Of a stretch of 64,000 nucleotides of DNA, positions 42,825 to 53,035 are shown piece by piece. A model generated the notes under the pieces. The model had not been told where the DNA came from and did no database searches. It saw only the letters and a list, made by a program, of their open reading frames with translations. Numbering within the stretch: the first letter of the stretch is position 1; every line of letters begins with the position of its first letter. The stretch is taken from contig JAUNSJ010000003.1 in assembly GCA_030539295.1 (NCBI GenBank), positions 124,001 to 188,000 on the forward strand. Direction: 5' to 3'. The stretch comes from Planctomycetia bacterium (GTDB lineage: Bacteria; Planctomycetota; Planctomycetia; Pirellulales; Thermoguttaceae). The translations under genes were made by a program, and so were the position numbers.

Positions 42825-43094
42825 ATGAAACGAGCGGATCCACCTAAATCGAAGAAGGCCATTATGTTGGGCCTTGGCCTCGATAATAAAGACGGACAAA
42901 CTCGAATTACCCGCGGGAAGAATTTCTCTCTGATCGGCGGCAGTAAAGATACGCACGAGTTCATGCAGGAGACGGCAGTCAAGGTCAACGAAACGCTGGA
43001 CCAACGGGGCAAGCGGCTGGACGATGTTTCCGGGGATGAATTTCGTGATATCATTCAGGAAGTTGCGGATCGGATTGGAGGGCGTCCCGACTAA
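42825..43094 (+). CDS. Small conserved planctomycete-type protein, unknown function
   Basis: The 89-residue protein is rich in charged residues: KKAIMLGLGLDNKDGQTRITRG, NFSLIGGSKDTHEFMQETAVKVNETLDQRGKRLDDVS. I recognise the pattern (GLGLDxxDGxxRxTRG, GGSxxTHxxM) as similar to small hypothetical proteins of planctomycetes, but no function is known to me. No signal peptide or membrane segment. It lies 32 bases before the DUF2339 gene and probably shares its promoter. Confidence 0.75.
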   Translation: MKRADPPKSKKAIMLGLGLDNKDGQTRITRGKNFSLIGGSKDTHEFMQETAVKVNETLDQRGKRLDDVSGDEFRDIIQEVADRIGGRPD

Positions 43095-43126
43095 ATTCAA
43101 CGACAATTCACAAAGGGGGACACGAG

Positions 43127-46100
43127 ATGGGCGAGGTTCTTTTCGGACTGACTTTCATTCTGGCGATCTATCTGCTGCCGACCATAGTCGTCTATCATAT
43201 CTTAAAGAGTCGGTTTGAGCGTCGGCTCGCGGAAGAGAAGGAGCAGATGTACAGCGAAATGCGTCGGTTTCGCTTGCCGTCGCCGGAGCAGGGGGATCAG
43301 GAGCAGTCCCCGGGCCTGGCGTCAGAAACGCCGTCAGCGAGCCGCGTCCGTCGGCCCGGCGAGACACGTCGCGCGTCTGTCTTCCAGAATGACCCTACGA
43401 TTCCGATGGGGCCCCGCGTCTGGGAGTTGCCTGACGTGCCGGCGATACCGCCCACGACACCGCGTGAAAAACCGGGAGAAGCGGAATTTTCTTGCCAGCC
43501 TGACGTGCCTGTCACGACTCTTGCCGATGCTGCGGTTGCGACCAGTTTGGGTGTGCCGGACGAGTCTGGGGCGAAACGCGACGCGCAGGCTGAGCGTGAT
43601 GAGCGGGAAGAACAGATTTTCGTTGAGATGGTGACAGAAGCGATCGCGGAGTCTTCGGCGCCGGAGACGAGTGTCTTTCAGGACGAGCAGCGTGAGGAGA
43701 GCGAGGCGGAAGAACCCGGTGCATTCTCTTTCGAATTGGCCATAGGCCGCAAAGTACTCGGCTGGCTGGCGGTGTTTCTTTTTGTGACCGGAGGCGCCTT
43801 TTTTGTCAAGCTGGCGATTGACCGAGGCTGGCTCGGTCCGATGAACCGTTTTATCGGACTGGCGCTGGTCGGATGCGCACTGCTTGCCCTGGGCCGTCGC
43901 TGCTTTCGCAAGGGCTGGCGTCGCTATAGCAGTATGGTCAATAGTGCCGGTGTAGTCACGCTGTTTTGCACGGCGTGGTACGCGAAAGCGGCGAGTTTGT
44001 TTCCCGCGACAGTTTCTCTTACACTGCTCTTGGCGGTCGTTGTGGGCGGCTTTCTGCTCGCTGCCTGTTATCGGAGCCGGATTATTGGTTTCGTGGCGCT
44101 GCTGGGCGGGTTTGCGCTGCCGCTTCTGGTACGCAGTGGCCAGATTCCCTCCTTTTTTGCGTATTTGTTCTTTTTAAATTTTTCAACCCTCTTACTGGTG
44201 AATTTGCTCAAGCGGTCGCCACTGGCCTTGATTGCCATGGTGGGCAGTCTCTTTATGGTGGCCTTTAGTCACAATCAGTATGCCTTGGACGTGGTCTATC
44301 TCTACGCGGTTTTGGCCTTTTTGCTGGCGGGGTGGCTGATCTATTATTTCGACGCGTTGCTCGTCGTTGCCCGGCGCGGTCGTGCTCTCGGCAAGGAAGA
44401 CACCATCCGTTTAATTGCGGCCCCTGTACTCTTCTTTTTTGGTGCCCGATATTTCCTGATGATGGCCGGTGACGAAATTTATCTCTTTGAACCATTCATT
44501 TTTATGCAAAAAGCGGGAGATTTTCTCGCGACCTGGGATGGCCCGACGGCACTGACTCTTACAGTTCTCTACGGTCTGGCGGCGTTCTGGTCGGCGGGTC
44601 GGGTTCATGCGGAAATAGAGGAGGACGAAGCTGGTGGCCCGGAGTGCGGTGTATCGCTTGTGTCCGGTCGGCACCGGTTGCACGCCTCGCTGCGAGACCA
44701 GGCAAGTGCGTTTCTCTGCATGGCCCTAGGTTTTCTCGCTCTGTGCATACCTCTTCTGTTTACCGGTTCGCTCATTGCCACTTGCTGGCTGTCCCTGGCT
44801 GTACTCCTGCTACTGACCGGGTATCGTTACGTGAGTCTGTCGTTTCTCTGCTGGTCGTGCCTCTTCTTTGTGTTGGGCGGTATTCGTCTGCTGGCGGTCG
44901 ATTTCGTTCCGAATCTTTTACCGATTCCTGCCTTTATAAACGGTTCAACCATTCCGTGGTTCCACGCGCAGTCGTTTGCCGTGTTCTATAGCGGTCTTCT
45001 CCTGCTGATTGCATTTTTTGCATTACGGATCTTAAGACCGGCGACGAGAACAGGGCCGGACGAGATTCGGTCCGGCAACTTCTTTAGCGACGTGAGAATA
45101 ACAAAGACGGAACTCGGCCGCGGCTATCGCACGTTGGGCAAGTTGTATTCGGTGACCGGAGGTTTGTTCCTGTTCGTCCTGTCGGTTTCGGAAATTTTCT
45201 CCTGTCTCAGCGCATGGTTCTATCGCGGTGGTATCTTGTCGCCTGGACTTTTGAGCTGGACGGTGCTGGTCGCCTTTGTTCTGCTTGCCAGTCTGGTTGG
45301 CTACTGTGTTGGACTGTTACGCCGGTTAAAGGCATTGCGTATGACAGCTTTTTTCCTGCTGCTTCTAGCCAGCGTAGTCTGCTTTATTTCACTGGCCTCG
45401 CATCCTGTTTTGCCTATGAATATAGCGTTGCCGGGCGCGTCGCTTTTGGAGACATTTCGCCAACCAGGCACACCGATTGCGACGATTGATTTGCATGTTC
45501 CATGGTATACGATTCCGCTGTCGTCGTACTATTCGATTCTGCTGCTGGTCAGTTCAGTTACGCTTGTGGCGCTGGGTGTGGTTATGCGAAATTCGCAATA
45601 TCTTCGCGCGGGAGAACCTGTGTTGGACGCGTCGGGCGAGGTGGACTGCGCGGAGTACGCGAGCGGTCTGGCTGCCGGTGTATTCGGAACGATTTTTCTT
45701 CTGTTCTGGTCGTCGTTCGACTGCTGGCATTATTTTAACTTTACCAGCGGGAGTGAGAGTCTGTTTCTGCCGCTGCATTGTACATGGCTACTCTGGACGA
45801 CGGCCGGTGCTCTGCTGGTGATACTGGGCATCTGCTTTCGTTCGTTGGCACTGCGGACGCTCTTCTATCTGCTAACCCTGCTGCAAGGGGTAACCGTTTT
45901 TGTGTTCGAATTTTTCCTGCCTGTACGTAACCCGTTGGGTGACTCCTGGCCCCTGTTGAATCTCGACTCAATGCCGGTGGTTGCATTTTCTGCACTTTTG
46001 ATAGTTGCCAGTATTTATCTGAAGCGAAACGTGAATCTCTTGTCAAATTCGGAGCATGGCAGGCGACAGGAGCGTGTGACGGCCGTGGTCTGGGGGACCT

Positions 46101-46987
46101 GTGGACTGGCAATCTTTTGGCTCCTGCTCTCGTTTGAGACGTATCGATATTTTTCGGGTAAGGACTGGTTCGGCCCACCGGAGTGGACGCGTCTGCTTGC
46201 ACTTGGCCTGCTCTGGTCGGCGATTATTTTTGTTTTTATGTACCTTGCGAAGCGTTACGGGTCGGGACTTATGCGAGGTCTGCTCTTCTGCCTGGTCGCC
46301 ATACTGCTCGGTAAGGGCCTGTTTTACGAGCTGATCTTTCGACCGGCGTTTTCCACACCATTGTGTAATTTTTATCTGATGGACATCGTGCTGATTTCCT
46401 GCGTAGCGCTCATTGCGTGCGCCGTTCTGGACCGACTGGTCACACGAAAAATCCAGGAGCGTCAGACGGAATCCAGGCCGCAAGGAGCGAATCCATGGTC
46501 CCTCACACTTCAGATGGCGAATCTTAAGACGGAGCGTTTTCTTTACCGTGGTCTTTCGGCGTGCGGTCTGCTCTTTCTCTGGCTGGGAATGTCGATTGAC
46601 GTGTATCAAGGGGTGTCCATTTTCCCGGCGGCCGAAGGTTTGGACAAAATCTTTCTGGCGCAAATGGCTCTGTCGGTTCTCTGGTCGCTCTTTGCAGGCG
46701 TACTCCTGGCTCTCGGCTTCTGGCGTAATGACTCCGTCTTGCGCTGGTCGGCCATACTCCTGTTCGGCCTGACCACGATTAAAGTTCTGACCGTTGACCT
46801 GTCGAACATCGACCAGATCTATCGCGTCATAGCCTTTTTTACCCTGGCCCTCGTCCTCGCCGCAGCCGCCGCAGGCTATCAGCGTTACAGGCCAAAACAT
46901 CCTGAAAAGGAAAACGACCTGAACGAGCCCGCTGGCCGACCTGAGTCAAGTGAACGCGAGACAAAAACTGCACAACCTGGAAGATGA
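43127..46987 (+). CDS. Large DUF2339 multi-spanning membrane protein
   Basis: The 1286-residue protein has one N-terminal membrane segment (about 5-25), a long charged linker to about residue 200 and then more than twenty hydrophobic segments. IGRKVLGWLAVFLFVTGGAFFVKLAIDRGWLGP and the following helices are the DUF2339 opening. DUF2339 proteins are widespread predicted inner-membrane proteins with no agreed function; a role in envelope biogenesis has been suggested for some. The GGGGACACGAGATG context provides a weak ribosome site. No enzymatic motif was seen. Confidence 0.9.
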   Translation: MGEVLFGLTFILAIYLLPTIVVYHILKSRFERRLAEEKEQMYSEMRRFRLPSPEQGDQEQSPGLASETPSASRVRRPGETRRASVFQNDPTIPMGPRVWELPDVPAIPPTTPREKPGEAEFSCQPDVPVTTLADAAVATSLGVPDESGAKRDAQAERDEREEQIFVEMVTEAIAESSAPETSVFQDEQREESEAEEPGAFSFELAIGRKVLGWLAVFLFVTGGAFFVKLAIDRGWLGPMNRFIGLALVGCALLALGRRCFRKGWRRYSSMVNSAGVVTLFCTAWYAKAASLFPATVSLTLLLAVVVGGFLLAACYRSRIIGFVALLGGFALPLLVRSGQIPSFFAYLFFLNFSTLLLVNLLKRSPLALIAMVGSLFMVAFSHNQYALDVVYLYAVLAFLLAGWLIYYFDALLVVARRGRALGKEDTIRLIAAPVLFFFGARYFLMMAGDEIYLFEPFIFMQKAGDFLATWDGPTALTLTVLYGLAAFWSAGRVHAEIEEDEAGGPECGVSLVSGRHRLHASLRDQASAFLCMALGFLALCIPLLFTGSLIATCWLSLAVLLLLTGYRYVSLSFLCWSCLFFVLGGIRLLAVDFVPNLLPIPAFINGSTIPWFHAQSFAVFYSGLLLLIAFFALRILRPATRTGPDEIRSGNFFSDVRITKTELGRGYRTLGKLYSVTGGLFLFVLSVSEIFSCLSAWFYRGGILSPGLLSWTVLVAFVLLASLVGYCVGLLRRLKALRMTAFFLLLLASVVCFISLASHPVLPMNIALPGASLLETFRQPGTPIATIDLHVPWYTIPLSSYYSILLLVSSVTLVALGVVMRNSQYLRAGEPVLDASGEVDCAEYASGLAAGVFGTIFLLFWSSFDCWHYFNFTSGSESLFLPLHCTWLLWTTAGALLVILGICFRSLALRTLFYLLTLLQGVTVFVFEFFLPVRNPLGDSWPLLNLDSMPVVAFSALLIVASIYLKRNVNLLSNSEHGRRQERVTAVVWGTCGLAIFWLLLSFETYRYFSGKDWFGPPEWTRLLALGLLWSAIIFVFMYLAKRYGSGLMRGLLFCLVAILLGKGLFYELIFRPAFSTPLCNFYLMDIVLISCVALIACAVLDRLVTRKIQERQTESRPQGANPWSLTLQMANLKTERFLYRGLSACGLLFLWLGMSIDVYQGVSIFPAAEGLDKIFLAQMALSVLWSLFAGVLLALGFWRNDSVLRWSAILLFGLTTIKVLTVDLSNIDQIYRVIAFFTLALVLAAAAAGYQRYRPKHPEKENDLNEPAGRPESSERETKTAQPGR

Positions 46988-47362
46988 AGAGGAGATAACG
47001 AATCGAGAGAATTCGCAAATTCGGTCCCGAGCGAAACATGTTTTTGAACAGATATTCCAAACGCATTGAGGAAAAATGATCCATGTGTTACGGTAGGCAA
47101 GAACATCAATAAAAACACACGTGATAATTTGGCCAATGGCATAAAACACGATTGGCCCTGACAGTAATAAAAGTGACGTAACGCGGTCAAATTCGAGCTT
47201 TTTAAAACTTGCAAAAGTTTGGCTCGCGTCCTTATTTGTACGCGTTTTGCTTAGTACCCATTGACGGATATGCATACACATAGACAATTTGTGATAGATA
47301 AGAGACGGCGCCAGTATCTTGTTAATTTTCAGGTAATTGCGTTGTTTTTGGGGAGATTCTTC
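46988..47362. other. AT-rich intergenic region, no feature seen
   Basis: About 375 bases with AT-rich sequence on both sides of the DUF2339 end. TTGCTT and TTGACG occur, but neither has a good -10 at normal spacing. Overlapping short frames look like noise. Nothing was supported. Confidence 0.4.
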
Positions 47363-48748
47363 ATGTTTAAAATTTTTGTTCCTTCCTTTCTGCTGATGCT
47401 GTTTTTTTTAACAGGGTTGGCAAGTGAACCCGTGTCGGCGCAGGAGAACGGAATAGATCTGTTTCTGAGAGCTATTGAACTCCAGGAAGGAGAATCGGCG
47501 ATACGCAGTGGACAGATTTCCTATGAACTGTCAAAAGCTACTGCCACAAAAAAAGAGATACAGGATGAATGTGATCAGAAGATCGCTGAATTCAAACGTG
47601 CGTTTCCAGATCATCCGATGGCGAAAACTATTATCAATAGCATTCCTGATGCGGTAAAAGACAAGTACTCAAAACAACAAACCTTTAGCGGAAAGTTTCG
47701 GTTTGACTACACGAGAAGCGGTCAAAAGTATCTTGAAAATCAACTCATATTTGACGACAACTCACAACAGCCGCTCAATGTTATTGAAAAAAGGACCTTG
47801 AAAAATGGGATTCTTCAGACAGAAGCTGTTATGTTGGACCTTTCTGTCTTGCAAGCCTCTGTCAATGATTTCGCGTCGACTGTTGCCGACTTCTCGCAGT
47901 TTGGAAGAGTACGCGGAATAGCGGCGGGTCTTATGGGTGCCGTCATTGCCGAAAAAGGAATGGATGAAGCGAAACTGGAAATAAAGAAACAGATTACAGA
48001 AACGAATGTCAATAAAGAAAAACAGAAAACTTTGGAAATCGTTGAGACGAATATTTTTGACGAGGGACAAAAAGTCTACACGCTGGAAAGCCGCATTGAC
48101 GGTATCGTTACACAACGTTATCAAATCATTCCCGGCTTGGGATATGTCTGTCCGCTGATTCAGATTTATGACCTTAATTCGAAAAATTTGATAGAAGAGT
48201 ATACCGCAGAAGATTTTGTGCTACATGCCAGCTCCGGTTTGTATTATCCTTCTGTGTATATCGAGTCGCACTATGATGTTTCTTCGGGAAAACTCATCAA
48301 TAAGAATGTGTATAAAATAGAGCAAAGCACATTGGTTCTAAATGAACCCATGCAGCCAAAAGATTTTTCCCTCGATATTGCCAATGGAATAAAAGTGGTT
48401 GATTTTCGTGGTGGCAAGAACACCCAATACGAAGTCGATGAGCCGGGTGTACTGTCTCTTGCTCCTGGCGGACTCAATTTGGAAAAAATGTCCTGGCTGA
48501 GAAAATCAGGCGACCTGTCGAGAATGTATTCTGACAATGAGCATCTTTTCGTCCGAATTCTCTTTATGACTCTCGGATTAAGTTTGATTATCTGGTCTCT
48601 GGTCAAACGAAGGCGAGACAAAAAAAATGCAAAGTCTTTGTCTCGCCTTGATTCCATTGTTCGTTTTGACATTATCGGGCTGTTCGAGTTCCGTACGGTC
48701 GATAAGCTCCGAAGAGTCGAAAATAAAGGTCAATCCCGCCAAGCTTGA
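47363..48748 (+). CDS. Exported protein of unknown function with C-terminal membrane anchor
   Basis: ATG at 47363 has GGGGAG seven bases upstream, giving 461 residues; the frame open from 47261 adds a charged stretch before the signal. The signal peptide is FKIFVPSFLLMLFFLTGLASEPVSAQ. The long middle is polar with KRTLKNGILQTEAVMLD and beta-strand-like segments, and a helix at the C-terminus (LFMTLGLSLIIWSLVKRRR) followed by basic residues suggests a membrane anchor. I do not recognise the family. The gene is notably AT-rich compared with its neighbours, and its end overlaps the next gene by 122 bases. Confidence 0.7.
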   Translation: MFKIFVPSFLLMLFFLTGLASEPVSAQENGIDLFLRAIELQEGESAIRSGQISYELSKATATKKEIQDECDQKIAEFKRAFPDHPMAKTIINSIPDAVKDKYSKQQTFSGKFRFDYTRSGQKYLENQLIFDDNSQQPLNVIEKRTLKNGILQTEAVMLDLSVLQASVNDFASTVADFSQFGRVRGIAAGLMGAVIAEKGMDEAKLEIKKQITETNVNKEKQKTLEIVETNIFDEGQKVYTLESRIDGIVTQRYQIIPGLGYVCPLIQIYDLNSKNLIEEYTAEDFVLHASSGLYYPSVYIESHYDVSSGKLINKNVYKIEQSTLVLNEPMQPKDFSLDIANGIKVVDFRGGKNTQYEVDEPGVLSLAPGGLNLEKMSWLRKSGDLSRMYSDNEHLFVRILFMTLGLSLIIWSLVKRRRDKKNAKSLSRLDSIVRFDIIGLFEFRTVDKLRRVENKGQSRQA

Positions 48749-48938
48749 TTTTTGTTATGCGCGGCCTTCTGACTCTCCGGTTGTCTTGTCTTTCGATATT
48801 GCTAACGAAACGCAAGAGGACCTTGTCATTTCCCATATGACTTCAGGGTGTGGTTGCACTGTTGTAGAAGCTCCACAAGGGCCAATACACCCAAGGCAAA
48901 CGGTTCAGGGGTCCATTAAGATCAATCTTCTCGGGTAG
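48627..48938 (+). CDS. Short DUF1573-type lipoprotein, possibly truncated
   Basis: The 103-residue product has lipobox LTLSGC and the DUF1573 signature FDIANETQEDLVISHMTSGCGCTVV. It stops at TAG (48936-48938) after GSIKINLLG. In the same frame the next codons would read NSRIGDVRKVRVV, which fits the following DUF1573 strand. So the gene may have been shortened by a nonsense change or be naturally short. Its first 122 bases lie inside the 3' end of the previous gene in another frame. It faces the AsmA-like gene, 41 bases away. Function is unknown. Confidence 0.6.
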   Translation: MQSLCLALIPLFVLTLSGCSSSVRSISSEESKIKVNPAKLDFCYARPSDSPVVLSFDIANETQEDLVISHMTSGCGCTVVEAPQGPIHPRQTVQGSIKINLLG

Positions 48939-48979
48939 AACAGCAGGATTGGGGATGTAAGAAAGGTCCGCGTTGTTTT

Positions 48980-51900
48980 TTACTGTTTGGCCGGTTCTTT
49001 GGGCGTTGTGCCGGGGAAGACGGACCACCAGGCTTTTCGGATGCCGGGGAAACGTTCGACGCGGATAACGGGGTCACTCATGGGTCCTTCAACGCGGATT
49101 TGCGAAATCTGGTCGCCGGCGCCGCCGAGGACGTCGGAGACGATGGGGATCTGGGTGTCGGAATTTCCGAGTCGGGAATTAAAGGTTAAATCGAGTAACC
49201 GGTCATGCTCTTCCAGGGTCATCCAACCGCTGCCGAAGAGGGAGAGCATAGGCCCGGTCAGGGTAATATGCTCAAGACGCAATTGCTTACCGAAGACGCG
49301 GAAGTCGATCGAGCTGGAATTAAAGGCGGCCTTGTCCGGCTCATTAACGCTTAAGAGCTGGAACAGTTTTAGTATCTGCGGCTGGTCGTAGAGCGCGGTT
49401 TCTTTTACGACGATTCCGCCGTCTCCTTTGAGGGTTGCCAGGTTCCGGCCTTCACCTTGGAGGTTCGCAAAGACGGTGGCCTTGCCTGGCACAGGCTGAC
49501 CTTGATTCAAGTCACGCGAGATTTGCGGCATGGACGCGTCCCTCAAAAGAAAACTCACCTGATAGGACGGAACCGTATCAACGGCGAAGTAGCCGCTTGC
49601 CCAGAGAGGGCCGTCGAACGTGGTCGCCTTGAGCGCCTGACGCGGACGGGTCGCGGCGCCACTGGCCGAGGCCGGCGCGACGATCTTACGATTGCCACCC
49701 TCCGATTTCGTGTCCAGCGCGACGTCGGGGGCGGTCGCAACGAACCCCGCGGGCGATATGGCCTCGGGACTCGTTTCACTGCCTGGCATGAAGTTTATCC
49801 CGTGCTGCTCTCCGGCGCGACGCAAAAAGTCATTTTGGAACATGACCAGTTCACTCGGATGCGGTGAGGTCGCGCCAAAGAAGATATTTCGACCGTCGTA
49901 ATAGAAGGGACCGGTAAGCCCCGTTACCTGAATATTGCGTGAGCAGAGGGAGTCGAGGTCCAGCTCGCCGCGCAGACGTACCGGCTGACCTTCTATATAT
50001 TGACCGTAAACCCGGGCACGGCCACAAATATTCTCCACCGGAATCTGCAGTCGGGACTCTATCTGCTGAAGGACGAGGCCCATATCCCACACGGTTTCGA
50101 TCGGTTTATCGACCTCTTTCTTCGCGCACAGATGACCGGATAAGTTAAAATAGCCGTTTAAATTGATTTGGTCTGTGACTTTCAGGATACTCGTTGGCAC
50201 CGCGTTTTGGAATTCATGGTCCAGACGAAACTGGTCAATAATCAGGGGTGAAACGTCCACCTGCCAACTGCCGTCCGGATGAAATCGACATCGCACGGTG
50301 CCGCTACTGACCATAAGACCATTAGCGCCGCGCAGATTTTCTATGACCATTTCGCCTTTTCGGTAAACGATCAGGCCTTGCAAATTGCGTAGTTCGTAGG
50401 GAAAGATTTCGGGACGAATGGAGGAGACTTCCGGTATGGGTCGAGCTTCGAATTCCAGGTCGAGTTGCTTCGTTTTGGTACGCAAGTCGATCCGGACATT
50501 AGCGTCGACTTTGCCGCGGGCATTGAGCTTCTTGACCAATTCATACTGCGGGAAATTACTAAGGGCATAATACAATTCTTCATCGACAGGCAGGCCCTGG
50601 GCACTGAGTCGGAGTGAGAACCGGGGGTCACCATCGAGCGGGTCGTTGGCAAGGATTCCGGTCGCGTGGACTTCGGCGCTGGAGCATTTTCCCCGAAGTT
50701 GGTCAAAGGACCAGATTCCATTCCGCAGACGAATTTCGCCTTGGACACCCGTTATGCGGTAGGGGAATTTTTCATAGCAGCATGAGGCGTCATGAACCGT
50801 GAGCGTTATTTCCGTCTTAAGATGGGAGGGGGGGTCAGCCGTCGGTTCTGCGTTCTGGGCCTGGGACGCGGCGGGACTAGCGGCGTCTGCTGCGTCGTTT
50901 TCGTCTTTTTTGACCAGAGAAATCGTCGCGTCAAGGAGTCCTCGCGGCCGCATACTGGCCAGTTCCTCGCGGCAGGAAGGAGGCAGAGCGGCCAAAAGGG
51001 GTTCGTCAATAGCGTAGCCCGAGGCCGTTATGGTCGTTTCACATTGTGCCCGACGCGTCAGGTCTGTGTAGAGGCCATCGACGCTGAGCGGGCGATTCGG
51101 GTTCGTCCCTTGCAAGTGCAGTTCAAGACGGTCGGTCCCGGTCAAAATCAGAGTTCCGGTCAGATCCTCAAGTAAATAGGGAAATTTTTTCGCCAGAAGA
51201 CGCAGCTCTGTCCCGCTTATAGAAAGATAATCGGGGGCCCATTTCTCACTCTGACGCGTTATCCCGAGATTCACCGTCCCCTGACAGGAAAAATCGTACT
51301 GGTCGAGAAAACCCGCTACTTTCTCCGGCAGGAACCGCTGATATTCACGTACCAGACCATTATCGAGCGGAACGTTATTGAGCTGTAAGTGGAGACAGGC
51401 AGGTGCGTTCGGTTGAAACCCGCTTTGTTGGTAGTCGGCCAGTAGCAGGACCGAATCGCTTCGACCGGTAATCCGTTCCAATTGTATTTCGCTGTTATTG
51501 ATGGCATACTTAATATAGATGTCTGAAAGAGGATGCCCCATTTGATTTTTCGCGAGGAACCCGCGAAAGAGCTCGCCTTGAAGACGCGTTTGTATGCCGG
51601 TCGGCTGCTCCAAGTCTTTTCGGACCTGAAAGGAGAATGAGGTAGCGCCGGCAAAATCGTCGAGGAAAGACTTGGGACATGGGGCAAAGAGTAGGAACGG
51701 CGCGGTTTCCGGGCCGAGTTCCAGCTCATGAACCGCGCCGGAGACGTTCCAGTCGGAGAAGTTCGGGGTGCACAAGCCGGAGAAGCGTGCCTCTTTAAGC
51801 GAGTGATTTGTTATGGACGCCTGAAAGTACCAGGAATCGGGATTGGCGACGTCCCCGGCTTCGTTACTCTTAAAGCCAGGAGGGAGGGCCGTTAACTGAA

Positions 51901-52432
51901 TTCCGGGGCAGAGGGATGCCGCGGGAGCCGGCTTGGACGGGGCCTGGTTACGCCAGTCGTCGAGCGAGACCAGGGCAATTTTGGCGTCGCGAAAGTCGAC
52001 TGGTGCCGGCTTCTTCTCGCTTTTAACCGGTTTCAAGGCGGATAGAAGTGGTTTAAGTTGTGTTGTGTCAGCAGTTTGTGGCAGGTATAAGGTGGGATAC
52101 TTAACGATGATGTGGCTTGGATTCAGGTCGTCGTTCAGATAATTGCGGAGTGAGATGGGGCATTCAATATAGACCTCTTCCGATTCCAGCAGGGAGAAGG
52201 GCCGTTCCGTTCGTGTAGCGATGCGGACCCCGCGCAGACGAATGCCCTGACTGCCATTAAATGAAGCCTGTTCGATAGTTACGATTGCGTTGGGATACTT
52301 GCGGTCGAGTTGGCCACGGACATACCGCAGCAGTTCGTGGTCGATACGGCGATATAGGGATCCGGCAACGACGGCCACGGTCAGGACGGCGAGGAGGAGG
52401 AACCACTTGATGTATTTCAGGGTCTGTTGCAC
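48980..52432 (-). CDS. Large AsmA-like (YhdP/AsmA family) envelope protein
   Basis: The 1150-residue protein has one N-terminal membrane helix (YIKWFLLLAVLTVAVVAGSLY) and then a very long periplasmic region of beta strands. The C-terminal about 150 residues (VKETALYDQPQILKLFQLLSVNEPDKAAFNSSSIDFRVFGKQLRLEHITLTGPMLSLFGSG) match the AsmA-like C-terminal domain, ending in IRVEGPMSDPVIRVERFPG. Such proteins are thought to bridge inner and outer membranes and move lipids. About 350 residues in the middle are linker-like with Glu/Ala-rich parts. It is transcribed against the DUF1573 gene. Confidence 0.85.
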   Translation of the reverse strand: MQQTLKYIKWFLLLAVLTVAVVAGSLYRRIDHELLRYVRGQLDRKYPNAIVTIEQASFNGSQGIRLRGVRIATRTERPFSLLESEEVYIECPISLRNYLNDDLNPSHIIVKYPTLYLPQTADTTQLKPLLSALKPVKSEKKPAPVDFRDAKIALVSLDDWRNQAPSKPAPAASLCPGIQLTALPPGFKSNEAGDVANPDSWYFQASITNHSLKEARFSGLCTPNFSDWNVSGAVHELELGPETAPFLLFAPCPKSFLDDFAGATSFSFQVRKDLEQPTGIQTRLQGELFRGFLAKNQMGHPLSDIYIKYAINNSEIQLERITGRSDSVLLLADYQQSGFQPNAPACLHLQLNNVPLDNGLVREYQRFLPEKVAGFLDQYDFSCQGTVNLGITRQSEKWAPDYLSISGTELRLLAKKFPYLLEDLTGTLILTGTDRLELHLQGTNPNRPLSVDGLYTDLTRRAQCETTITASGYAIDEPLLAALPPSCREELASMRPRGLLDATISLVKKDENDAADAASPAASQAQNAEPTADPPSHLKTEITLTVHDASCCYEKFPYRITGVQGEIRLRNGIWSFDQLRGKCSSAEVHATGILANDPLDGDPRFSLRLSAQGLPVDEELYYALSNFPQYELVKKLNARGKVDANVRIDLRTKTKQLDLEFEARPIPEVSSIRPEIFPYELRNLQGLIVYRKGEMVIENLRGANGLMVSSGTVRCRFHPDGSWQVDVSPLIIDQFRLDHEFQNAVPTSILKVTDQINLNGYFNLSGHLCAKKEVDKPIETVWDMGLVLQQIESRLQIPVENICGRARVYGQYIEGQPVRLRGELDLDSLCSRNIQVTGLTGPFYYDGRNIFFGATSPHPSELVMFQNDFLRRAGEQHGINFMPGSETSPEAISPAGFVATAPDVALDTKSEGGNRKIVAPASASGAATRPRQALKATTFDGPLWASGYFAVDTVPSYQVSFLLRDASMPQISRDLNQGQPVPGKATVFANLQGEGRNLATLKGDGGIVVKETALYDQPQILKLFQLLSVNEPDKAAFNSSSIDFRVFGKQLRLEHITLTGPMLSLFGSGWMTLEEHDRLLDLTFNSRLGNSDTQIPIVSDVLGGAGDQISQIRVEGPMSDPVIRVERFPGIRKAWWSVFPGTTPKEPAKQ

Positions 52433-52884
52433 GGCAATCAGGCTGGGAATCTAAGGGAAAAATGATTGGCGATTCCTGTTACGCACAGGGGAATGAACAC
52501 CAAGGAAGGAGAAGTATAATATAATAAGGGGTGTTTGTCAAGAGAAGAGTACGCGGAATATTGAATTGCCGAGGGTATCTGTTTTGTCCTTCTTGGCACA
52601 CTTTTCGGGAGAATATGGTCGTTGTCGGATAAAAAAGGGTGAAAGAGGGGTTAGCCCCCCTTGCGATAATGAAAAAAATCGATATTATTGGCATAAAATC
52701 GCACTGCGTTTTGATATCAAAAGTAGTGCAGTAGACGTTCAATCGGAAGAATTTTGGTGAAACCTTTCGGAAATCGACCCTGTAAGAGCGGGGAGGGGCT
52801 TGACCAAGTTTAGTTTTGGAGTATACTGCACCCTTGATACTTGCTTTTTTCAAAGTTCCTGCTCTTTGTGTGCCGGGACAGATC
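52433..52884. other. Intergenic region before the tRNA cluster
   Basis: About 450 bases between the AsmA-like gene start and tRNA-Thr. It contains the tRNA promoter (listed). A leftward promoter for the AsmA-like gene was not identified with confidence. No gene was seen. Confidence 0.5.
52800..52827 (+). promoter_or_regulatory. Sigma-70-type promoter for the tRNA-tuf cluster
   Basis: TTGACC (52800-52805), 16 bases, TATACT (52822-52827), about 58 bases before the first tRNA. Confidence 0.65.
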
Positions 52885-52957
52885 GCTGGTGTAGCTCAAT
52901 TGGCAGAGCAGTTGATTTGTAATCAACAGGTTGAGGGTTCAAGTCCCCCCACCAGCT
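52885..52957 (+). tRNA. tRNA-Thr (anticodon TGT)
   Basis: 73 bases folding as a cloverleaf: acceptor GCTGGTG/CACCAGC, D arm GCTC/GAGC, anticodon stem GTTGA/TCAAC with loop TTTGTAA (anticodon TGT, reads ACA), and T arm GAGGG/CCCCC with TTCAAGT. CCA is not encoded. First in the cluster. Confidence 0.95.
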
Positions 52958-53035
52958 CTGACAGCAGTAAAACGGCGGTCGGAGCGGCAGGCGAGGCCGG
53001 AATAATGAAAGAAGAGTGCAGGTAACCGATTCCCT

